NCBI GenBank assembly: GCA_033964015.1 | Contig: CM066920.1 | Span: forward strand, 8,275,912 to 8,339,911 | Reading direction: 5' to 3' | DNA: 64,000 nucleotides | Source of the DNA: Scolanthus callimorphus | Taxonomy: Eukaryota > Cnidaria > Anthozoa > Actiniaria > Edwardsiidae | Part shown: one piece after another, positions 24,560-35,700 of the stretch | Numbering within the stretch: the first letter of the stretch is position 1 | How the letters are laid out: every line of letters begins with the position of its first letter | Program-made: the position numbers and the translations under genes | Notes under the pieces: model-generated | Told to the model about the DNA's origin: nothing | Databases searched by the model: none | What the model saw: the letters and a program-made list of their open reading frames with translations, nothing else

Positions 24560-25196
24560 CTGAGTCTTGCTACTAGTAGGCTATAACTTATAGCCTACTA
24601 GTAGCTCAACCAATCAGAATGCAGCATTGATAATAGACCACTAGTGTGATTTGACTAATATTTGTTATTCAAAGCACGAATGACCCACAATGCTTGGCGC
24701 CGACAGCTTGTAGGCTTTACTCTGTCGGGTGACAAACTTTATTGAAACCACTATAGATCACAATTATTGGGGGGAGGGCTAGCGCCGCCCTAGCCCCTCC
24801 CCTGCTACGGCCTGATTTGGCACCGATACCGGTAAATCTGCTACAGTCATTGTTTCCCTCGGGAAAACCCGATTTTGCCGAGCCAATGAGGCCACACCCC
24901 ACGTCGCCGAAGGGGAGGGTCGAAATTTGTTTGTCTACCGGCCTATTACAAAGATGTTTTGAAAAGCCTTGAATATGTCGGAAATGCTTCATACGCAGAA
25001 AGATTGACGTGGCTCTGCTAGAGCATATTTCGTATGGCTGTGAAAAGTACCGCGAAAGAGTTGTACCGCGCCGCGACGTACCGCGACTTCGTTCGGTATC
25101 TAAAAGCAGGCAAGGTTCGGTACCGCCACCGCGACCGTACCGCGCCGTGTCACAGTACTTTTCACAGTCATACGAAATCTAATCTAGTTAGACAGT
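24415..25196. other. Intergenic with two small palindromes
   Basis: No gene. A palindrome around 24568-24606 (tactagtaggctata / tatagcctactagta) and an element at 25027-25178 are the recognisable structures. GC-rich cctagcccctcccctgctacg near 24790 resembles a transposon end. Confidence 0.4.
25027..25178. mobile_element. Palindromic element, 152 bp
   Basis: Ends atttcgtatggctgtgaaaa and the complement (cacagtcatacgaaat) are inverted. The interior repeats taccgcg/cgcggta motifs so that almost the whole element can fold. Confidence 0.65.
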
Positions 25197-25540
25197 AGCC
25201 TCCTCACAGTACCCCAAGCTATATTGTTGTATTCTAATTGAATTATGTTGAATGAATAAATAAAGATTTCTTCAGATTTGTGTCTCTTGTGTCAATTTAA
25301 CAGTATATATATAAATAATAATAATAATATATGGGCTCACATTTACTGGTAGAATTTCGCGCGGGAAAATAGGCCCGTAAACAAGAGGTATTAAGAATAA
25401 TTTTCCCGGATTGTGACATTTATTTCATCGCGTAATTCTACCAGTAAATGCGAGCCCATACTGTTAAATTGACACACGAGACACAGATCTGAAGACAAAT
25501 CTTATTTATTCAGCTCGGGGTACCTGTGGCCTCCTTCGCA
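25197..25540. mobile_element. Palindromic element, about 340 bp
   Basis: Paired inverted blocks run from the outside inward: a cagtaccccaagct-type block, gaataaataaagatt, gtgtcaatttaacagtat and atgggctcacatttactggt. The left side carries an extra 30-base insert between the first two. No open frame is seen. Confidence 0.65.
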
Positions 25541-25646
25541 GCCCCCGGCGGTCGGAGTCACGCCACGCTGATTGTCCCTGAGGCCGAGCGGTTGTCCAGC
25601 CTCGTACGTTTTCGCGGCAATGATTCCTTGGCCTCGTCTGTGAAAA

Positions 25647-26040
25647 TAGAGTCCTAAAGTGTGACGTCACAAATTTGAAAAATTTCGAATTTCAGATTTT
25701 AGTCCACGGATAATGAAAGACCAACTTCAAAGAATGTTGCATGCAAAGAATGAGGTGAATCGGTTGAAACGCCACCGTGCTATGGCCCAATGAATACATA
25801 ATTTTCTTTAACAAATCACTGTATTTTGGACTCAGTTCATAACTTTTATGAACTGAACCAAAAATACAGTGATTTGTTAAAGAAAATTATGTATTCAGCG
25901 GGACATATCTCGGTCGCGTTTCAACCGAATCACCTCATTTTTGGTGTGTAGCTTTCACTCGATATGCCCTTTCGAAATTAAGGAACAAATATAGCTAAAT
26001 CGAAAATTTTGTTTTTGTGACGTCATCACTTAGGACTCTA
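25647..26040. mobile_element. Full-length palindromic MITE carrying two CRE octamers
   Basis: The ends are TAGAGTCC and GGACTCTA. The arms pair over most of their length, tightest around the centre, where the arms from ataattttctttaacaaatc on each side meet at agttcataacttttatgaact. TGACGTCA, the perfect cAMP response element core, occurs at 25662-25669 and 26018-26025. The element ends 397 bases before the JIP start codon. Confidence 0.75.
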
Positions 26041-26437
26041 TAATTTATTCAAATCGGCAGCCATTTTATTTATGATTTTGGCGTATGGTTTTTTCAAAAA
26101 GTATCAAAATTGCAACACTGTCAACATATTTCGATACTACTTCATTCAAAATTTGTTCGGACTGATGCGCCATACTACGATGTGATTCAACAACGTTCAA
26201 CCGTTCAACATCTACAGACGCGCACAATCATTCGATTGGTGTATACAGACACTCATACCTAGACCTCCGCGAGATATGCAAATTTTGCGGAGGAGTCAGA
26301 CTCACTGAGGCAAGGCGTCTACAACATGGCTAAAGTAAGCCTTTGAAAATGTAAATTTTCAGCCAACTTCCGGCTCAAATACCACCATAGAAGATACCCA
26401 CAGCTTCAAAGGGCCCTCGTAGTACATTCTGAGCGCC

Positions 26438-26749
26438 ATGGAAGTGGACGACGACAAAAATGAAGCGGTTTATTCCAGTGGAGAGGAGAGTGGTACAACT
26501 GTCATGTCGGAGCGAGTGTCGAACCTCGCCAACAACATTTACAGTGAGTTTGAGAGGATGATACAGAAATACGACCAAGATGTTGTCTCAGGACTCATGC
26601 CGTTGATGGTTTCTGTACTGGAGCAGCTTGACAGCGCTTATGGAGACAATAACGAGCAACTAGTGGAGCTCGAAATACTGAGCGATGACAACGAGCAACT
26701 TATTACGCAGTACGAGCGAGAGAAACAGTTGCGGAAGCTGGCAGAAAAC
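26438..26749 (+). other. JIP exon 1: RH1 domain and start codon
   Basis: Codes 104 residues starting [10 protein letters not shown], with the family-defining blocks [20 protein letters not shown] and [17 protein letters not shown], ending in AEN before gtaaga. The acidic leader before MSERV matches the short variable N-terminus of JIP3/4. RH1 binds kinesin and Rab-type partners in the family. No upstream exon is needed. Confidence 0.88.
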
Positions 26750-29700
26750 GTAAGAAAAATCTACCTTCTTCACACCCTTATAAATACTATAGCCATTCTC
26801 TCTTTGACAGATACGATTTGGGCTTGTTTCCCAAATAGAATGTCTTTGTTCCTTTGTCATTTTACGCGGTACAGCATGGACAGTTTCATGTTTATTGCTT
26901 TGTAATGAAGTCGGCTCAAATTAAAATATTAACTATTGCACACTTCTGCCCATTCACGGCCCAGTTCACTTAAACTCCTCTAGGTGTTGCCTGCCCATTA
27001 TAAATTGGATTTATGTATTATGACAATCGATTTTCCTTCCCAGCCCCCTCTTTCTATTTCCACTTCCAGTTCCTATTTCCTCCCAAAAACATCCAACCGT
27101 GATTGGCATTGATCTATGAGAACACATACTTTTCACATGACAATTATATAAAACCTTCAACATATCGTTTTATCATCTAAAGAAGTCTTAATCTTTTTAA
27201 TTAAAAAAAAAAAGTTTCCTCTACCTTTATAACATCTTTCATTTGTCAAGTTACAGTTGCAAACTACAGATGTATCCTAGCTGCTTCTTGTAGTATGCAA
27301 GATTATTTTATTCTTGACCCCAACATAGAGGTTAATAGAGTTTTTTATTTATGAATTTGAATATTGTAAGGTGTTGAGGTTGTTAGTCTACAATGTTTAT
27401 TTTTTTATTGAGCTTTGATTTCACTACTGTACTAACTTTAAGCCAAATGTTACAGTGCAACACACAAAATCAATTAGTTAACCGTCTGAAGTGCTATTCT
27501 TTTCGTGCTCGCTACCTCTAACCTTGTAAAGTATGCAATTTGAAAAAAGCACATGTTTCTTTGAATAGACAACAAACTAGCAGCATGGCTATCAATCTCA
27601 TTCCAAAAACCTACTCTGATGTTTGTAGTTTGTCATAGGCTCTGGCAGCAGACAATCGTACAGCGATTCTGATTGGTCATTTTTCCTGCTCACCATTGTG
27701 AAATTCAACTAACTGACAACAACTGAATGCCCTTCTAGGAGTTCTAGTTTTGATGGCTCCAGAGCTCTGACAGTACAGCATGACATAGAGGGTTTGGAAA
27801 TGAGATGGCATATTGCTTGATATTAGAAGACGAATTATGTGTAGAAATCTCTAAACCAACATCTAAAAACAAAGTTTCATATTTGATTTACCAAATTCAA
27901 TCTAGAAAATATCTCTATATTCTCTAAATCAGCTGGTGGAATTTATGGGTGCTTTCTCCGACTTAGTATGTTGCTATGCTGTCAAAATGGCGGCTGTCAC
28001 AGGCTCTTTAAGTTGTTGGGTTCATTGCAGCATCTGTTAGCTAAGAGCCTAGGGTAAACCATTGTTATACAGTACCAATGAAAATTTGGTTCAACAAAAG
28101 ATTGATGGGCTGCAGCAAATGTCAACCCTGAGTCAAACTTTCCATCTTGTTCTAATTATATCACAGAGAATGATCATGTGTTGAACATGTTACCCTTATT
28201 ACCTGGACCAGCTTCATCATTGCAGTCATGCCATTCCAGATTTGTAATTCTTGATGTTGCTTGTTGATCTGGAATTCTAGGTAGACCCAATAAAACTAGG
28301 GATGTAATTTCTTTCTTGTCTTTCTTTTTAACTCGTGGGTTACTATGGTAACCCCGAGTTGTAGTGGGGACCCGATGTCACTCACTCCGGTGTAAACTTT
28401 TTACATTAGCATAATTAGCATAATTGATTATTTGTTTAGTTATGTGTTCATTTACCTACCCCTCCCTCGAAACATTCGCTTATCTTTTCGCTCCCCCATC
28501 CACTTTGCCGTCGGTCACCCATCCAAATACTAACCCTGCCGGATCGTGCTTAACTTTAAAAGATTACCCGAATCACGCGCTTACCAACTGCGCCACGGGG
28601 ACTTCGTGACGTAATCACTCAGGAAAAACTGATTTATATGGGTCAAACGTCCCATCGCAGGTTCTCTGTCTCATAATCTCTCACAAGTTCACTGTGTTTT
28701 GAAAGGCTTAAAATTAATCTTAAGTTGACTATGTACGAATTCGAACAATATTCGACCGATGTGTATGCTCTCATGACCGTGAGATACGAATCTCCGATGT
28801 GAATGCTCATGAACGTGAGATACGAAGTCGAATCTCCCAAACTTCGCCGGCAAACTTCAGGTTCACTCAGTTCACTGTCTCGCAAGTTAACTGTTCACTG
28901 GACTTATATCTTCCCTAAAGCCGAAAATCACGACTTTTACTCATCGAACATTGTTGTTGTGATGCTAATGTCTTTGCCAATGAATCGTATCCCGTCAACG
29001 GTTTCAGTTCGCGGCTTGAAATTACTCTTACTACGAGACTCGTGTTTTAAAGTGCCGAGAATCTGCCAGCTGCCGCACTCTCGCCACTGCTAGACTGTTG
29101 TCACGCCGAAGGTTATAAAATATTTTTTGGAATCTTAGTAGTGGTTATGACTCATTATTATCACTACGCGCGGTACTCTGACAGGAATTAAGAAGCGATT
29201 CATCGCCAAATCACACCGGTGAGCAGAAACCTCAACAACAACAAGCTTAGTCTCATGTACGAAGCGAAGGCGAACAAGTTGTTTACTAGAAAAAGAAAAT
29301 ATTCTGGAACCGAAACATAAACTCGCTATCAGTCTGGGAAACAAGTGAAACAGTAATTAATTCGACAACCACGGACAGAACACCGACGAAAAATGGAGGG
29401 CTCCGGAGATATTGGTTGGATTTATCTGTGTTTTTTTTGGTGTGCTTTCGTCTCGAGGACGGGAGGGATGGCGAGAGCTGACTAGAAGTAACTAAGCCTA
29501 CAAAAAAGCAGTTAAAAAACATTTGCCATGTTTTCAATTGTATTGTCTTTTGGGATTCTTATTACCTGCTAGCAGAGTAGATTTTTATGTGCTTTTAAAA
29601 GTTGTGATTCTTTTTGTTTCATGTATTAACCTAAGTTTGTAATTTCAACGGGCGAAATAATTGTGAACGATACGATTTTTTTGCCTTTATCTAAGCTTAC

Positions 29701-32700
29701 AGTATTCAATTAGGCTGGACGAACACTATCATGCTTGTATTATTTGGCCTTGTGTAGTGATAATAATGATAATAACATGACTTTGTCGGGCATATAGTTG
29801 ATTTGTGTCCCTCGTAGCATGCTACTCGGGCCCCAGACGTCCGCGGAGTCCAACCTTGAGGTCAACACATTTCTTCTTTTTCTGTTTTAAAATCCTTTAG
29901 ATAAAAAAAAATGATGTTCTCGAGAACAATATTGAAATACTTTGAGGCCGGGTTTTTTTTCACTTTCAAGGAAAAATCCAGCTTTCAAAATCGCGCCAAA
30001 AGTTGGGAGCACTGAAGCTCCAATTAGCTCATACATTTACTGTGGATTGAAAACGCCCGATTTTAATATTCAGCAATAATTAATTTTTAACTCTGCTGGA
30101 TTCAAAATGTAAACATTGGAACTGGCTTATACCCGTCCGTTTCCACAGACAGAATGTTATTTTTTCCCAGGGGGAGGGGGGTTCTCCCATGTTTTTGGGG
30201 CGGGGGTGCTCGTCGGGAACTTCGATTTTACCCCAAAAGGTCCCAACAAGACGATTTTCCCTCGTAATTTTTCTCTTGTTTTGAGAGCGAAAATACGTCT
30301 GAATTCAGGCTTCAGACAAGCCGTGATTTGCTAGAACGGACCACTAACTGGTACCTAAAATTGAAAGTTTTCAAATTTTACCCCTAAAGGCACTACGACG
30401 AGCACCCCCGCCCCAAAAAATATTGGAGTCCCCCCCCCCCCCCCCCCCACCCCTGGATTTTTTCCGGGAAATTTCATTTTTTTTAATGAGCAACCCCACC
30501 TATTCAATATGAGAGCCTTCCCCGCCCTGTCCTCTTCACTCTTCATTACCCACGAGTTGGCGATAGCTATAGCTTTGATTGTAAAAAAAGGAGTGGAGAG
30601 CTGATATTGGCATTTTGCTGTGAAACTATGCAGGAACATTATTCAGTATTGCCCACCCTCATCTTCAGAACTGAAATGGGACTACCATAAGTTAAATTAA
30701 TACTATATTACTACTTGCAGAGGTACCTGGAAATTGAAGATCAGATTGAAGCTGAGAAGCGAAATACAGAGAAGGACATTGACAACTTGGAGCACGAGAA
30801 CAGAGGTCTTGAAGCAAGAGTAAAAGGCTATCAAGATCATGGTATGAGGAGTAAATCTTTCTCAACATATTGGGAATAATAGAAATTGTGGGGTGGAGAG
30901 GGGATCTTCCCTCCATGGTGGGAGTATAGGTAGTTCTTAATATCTGGAATTGCACAATTCCAGAACAATGCATCCCATCACCATACTAAATATAAAATAT
31001 ACTATATACCATATAAAACAACTATTTCTTGCCTTATCCATTACCTGTCCTAGTTGAGAGATTGGAAGAGAGGATATCAGAGATGAAAAGGGACTATGGC
31101 TCCCTCCATCAGAGACATACAGAGGTAATATTTTGCTGTAATTCCTATCCATCTATCCATCTATTTTAGGATTTTTAGGATCCTGTTTATATTTACTCCT
31201 GCAAGTTTACTGCAAACAATTCACCTGCCAGTTGTGTACTAAATAGATTTGTAATGTGCTGTCGTTATATAGGCATCTGGGAATGCGCAAAGCCGAGTCC
31301 AATTTTTGGCTGCTGGAGGTTTGGTCATTGTTTATAATTGCCTGTAAAGCGGGTAGGGGGAGTGACCTTTGTTTTCTGGAATCAATGGAATAATCCATTT
31401 AGTAATATCTGATTTAGAATCAATAGAATAATCCATTTTAGTAATATCTGATTTTAGAATCAATGGAATAATCCATCTCCTGTTGCAAATTATTGCTCAA
31501 GCAATATTTCAAGCTTTTTGGGGAAATTCATTTCTCATACTGCTTTGATACAGGTGGTTCAACATTATTTAGAAAGAATAGAGAGGGCTGAAAGACGCTC
31601 AGCCTCTTCTGGAGATACTCCTCAGAAAGCCAATCTCAGGTACCAAACCCCAGGGGATACTCATATTAAAATGATGGGGAGGTGTGTGTGACATATTTTT
31701 TTGGGTATGAAATTTGTAGTAAAAGTATTTTACGGGGGTGGGAGGGGGATTTGAAACTTCTGAAAGGCTAGTTGATCATCAAGATACTGACAATAAGCTG
31801 AAGCTATTTCTGGGAAACATAATGGGACAGGCATGGCCACCAAAGGTGATGACAGGCAAAGAAAAAAGACCTGTCAAAAAACTACCTATCCCAGGATGGA
31901 GAAATTGGTAAAACAATTTTTTAATACTGTAAATCCTACTCCAGGAAATATCTGTAGCTCCCTGCTTGGCAACCATAATATTCCAAAATGACTTCCTTAC
32001 TTACCCTGACCCACCCTAACCTGTGCTAAGGAATTCAGATTTTCATTTATTAGCATTTTATAAGTGCAGACAAAGATAATACCGTAACAGTAGACACTTG
32101 AAAAGAGGATTATATAAAAGCTAGTTCTTTTATGTAAATCATGGAATTCCAGTTGGGTTTGACACCCCTCCACTTCAGAAATTCCAACATCTCCCTCCCC
32201 TAACCTGCAAGACATACGTCTAAATTGAAACTCCCCCATGCAAGAAGTTTTCCAAGCATAATAACCCCCTGCAATCAGAAATCCAAATGCCACCCATGGT
32301 GGAGGTACGCATATTTTCTGAAATTGCCTGTTGCTCATGTTTGAATTCTGTGTCTAACTGTAGGGGTAGATCTCTGCTATCTGCCAATGCTCAATCTCCA
32401 ATGGCATCAGCAGCAAGCTCTATATCTGAACTTGCAGTGGATGAAGGTGTATCTAGCCCAGGTCCCAAGAGCCCAGATGTGGACATGGCTAACTCTCCCC
32501 AATTCCCTAAGTCAGGCAGCAAAAATATCCTGTCCTTGAGAGATGAGTCCATGACAGCTGAAGGTGAGGTTAGACATTTAGGGAGAAGCCAATCAAAGTG
32601 TAGCCTCCTATGGAGCTGCTTACGCATCATTCATTTCATGAGTGACACACCAGCAGCTGTATAGAGGCTAATCTAAGTGGGAACAGATAATTATCCCATG

Positions 32701-35700
32701 GCTCCAATTTTTAGTCATATTTTCTCCTTACACAATCCCACACTCATTGTGATAGAAGAGAGATGACTGAGAAGGCAGTACCGAAATGTGCCACAGTAAT
32801 GCTGGATTCTCAAGATCTTGAGTATAGATGGTGATTGGTCAGTTTTGTCAGTGAACTACGATATGCATAATAACATTCTGCAGTGAGAAGTATCTTGCCG
32901 AGTCATTGCAGCTCACGGAAAATTTGAAAATTTTAAACTTTGCTTTAAAACTATGTTTCAGAGAGAAATCAGCTTGCAAGTACCTTAGCAACAGCTGTTC
33001 CAGATGTCCATCGAATGGCTAGTCTTGCCGGCGGCACAGAATCAGGAGTCCATATAGCCACTAGTACAACAGGCCTTGCTGCTGCTGCTAATGCTAAAGA
33101 CAAAGACCTTAACAGTAGTACTTGCAGTATAACTGATGTAGATAACTTGCCCATAATGACAGCTAAAGATGCGGCAAACATGTTAGTGTCTGGCACTCCA
33201 AATAACAGTGCAGTAGGGCTGAGCAAAGATGCTGCTGCCATACTTGCTTCTACTCCAGAACTCATGGGTGCTAACCCAGTAGTGGAGGTGGCAAAGAGAG
33301 AGAGAGCTAGCAGTGCAAACAAGAGACCTATATCACTGGATTAGAAAACATGCCAGAAGGGGTTACTGCAAGTTCCCTCTTTGCAGAGTTGTCATCAGAG
33401 GAGCCGGACATCATTGGTGAAATGGATACTGGAGCTGATATTACTGCTATGGGCAGAGAAATGGAAAATGTTATGAAGGAGAACAAGGAACTTCTCACAT
33501 TTAAGTATGTTTTTATTAGAAAAATGTGTTGTCAAAGGGAAAAGTAGCTACAAGCATTGCAGGGGTGGATCCAGGAATTGCAGAAATGGGGGGGAGATAG
33601 TGAAAACATGCCACAAATATTTTCAAATTTCCTCCCGAGAAAGGGTGGTGGGGGTCGCAGCCCACTCCCACCCAACCCCTAAATCTGCCCCTGCATTGAA
33701 TAGAACACTATTTTTTGCTCATTTACAGTTAAATCTGTACATTTTAAAGACTTTGGTTCTTCCCCTGTTTCACCTAGCACAGTCACCTGACTATCTGTCT
33801 TGATGAAAACCCAGTTGACTGCACTAGCTGAAACAGCGCAAGGACCTGATTGGCCCAGATGCTTTGACTGGCGGAACAGGAAAGCCTGCAATCAAACCAT
33901 GTTTGAATGTTCCCAGTGTGAAACAACGATTTTGGCTGTACTGTAATATTCATTAAGAACTCTTTCAGGAAAATGTTGGTTAGGTCATTCTTTATTCTGG
34001 TCAACCTGTTGTGGGGAAATTAAGTAGATAAATTGTTTGGCTTCTTTTCAGGAACAAACTTGCAACACAAAAGAATGATTTACTTCAGAGACTAGAGGAG
34101 TTGTCTAAGTAAGTTACTATCTGCTGGTAAATATTGTTACCCCCCCCAAAAAAAAAAAATCCTTGTATTGAAACAATGCCCATGAGATGATAATGGATGC
34201 CTTTGATGGAGGGAGCTATACCTACCAGGAAAAAGAAACCGACTTGACCCATACAAGATAACTAATCCCACAAAAACATATTTATTAGAAGTTCATTTAT
34301 TGTCTAAATTATCACAAATACTTTCCTGTGTGCTAGTGGGAAGTTTTTCACACAGCGATAGTGAACTAAACCACTCTGGGACACCTTAATCAAGATAGTT
34401 TACACAAGTCAAAATTTCTATGTACATTTCACATCCACTGAAAGACTGCACAGGCCATGATTATTTTTAACCCATAAAATACAATGGTCCCTAGAGTACT
34501 GTCTGCTTCAAGGTAGTATTTACTCTAATTTCTCTCTTTCTCTGATTTCCAGTGAAAAAGAAGTGATGTCAGAGGAGCTTAATGAGTTACGAGAAAGCAA
34601 GAAGAGAATGAACAGTAGAGTGGCAGAATGTGAGCATGAGTTAAAGAGGTATATAATATTATTTTCATGTAGTTTACCAGTCTGGGTCCGGTTGCTCAAA
34701 AGTGGTTTAGCACTAATCCATGGTGACTCGATGGTTTTGTTCAGAACTAAACCTGGTTTAAATTTAATCCACCCACCCAAATCCAAATTAAACAACCTGC
34801 ACCTGTAGTTAAACTGTCATATCATAATGCCTGTCTCTCACACTGAATATCCTTAGTGTGACGTCTGCAGCGATCTCAGCAAGTTTTGTTGAGAATTTCA
34901 AGCGTTTCAGGTTATAGTGAAAAGGTTGAGTTCTCCCTCTCAGTTGCATCATGCATAATCAAGGAAAGATGGCAGAAATCATTCAGATGGAATGGATGAT
35001 TCCAGCTATATGTGTGCATGCTCTTCTTTATTCAGAAGCCCTGTCCAAGCCCAAGCCCTGTCTCACAACTACCAGAATGCAGTTCTCGGTGCCTTAAAAT
35101 ACTTCAATGAACTCAAGACTTTGGTGTTATCTTTGTTATATATTCAATAATAGTTTACGGAAGTTGCAAAAGAATTGACATATGGGATTTTTGTCATGTG
35201 AGAAAAACGCAAGATTTAGAATTCTGGCCAAAATTTCTCAACTTTTGCAGTTTACTTGTCGATACTTGAACACATGCCAAACACAATCGAAAGCCCTCTA
35301 AGAAGGGAAATTTGGCTGGCACATTGCATTGGGTTTGTAGATAATTTGGGCGGCAAGGATCTTCTGATTATGCAAATATCAGCCATTCTTTTTATAGGAA
35401 ATCTTGCAGCATAATAATTTTGACATTTTGGAGCTTTAAAAACGTCCTCTCGAACATAAATTAATCGGCCCAATGAATTCTCTCCAAACTTGCTGGGATT
35501 ATTGTCTGCTACTCAGGGATTGTTGCGAGGGGTGTCATTTTAAAAGTTTAGATCGAGTAACGCGTCTAGTGGCCCATAATAATAAACAAGGGTGTGGTTA
35601 TTACGTTGCTATAGCAACTCGATCAAAACAAAATACACATTACAATAAAGTTCAAACCCTCCGGGGAAACCATGTGAAAGCTCAGACCGGTACAAGTTTG

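Noticed and set aside
24717..24992. 91-codon minus-strand frame
   Set aside because: Low-complexity Gly/Ala/Arg part comes from a GC-rich transposon-end-like tract; no coding support.
33015..33344. Separate small Ala/Ser-rich protein
   Set aside because: It is the first reading frame of JIP exon 6, which joins the upstream exons in phase.
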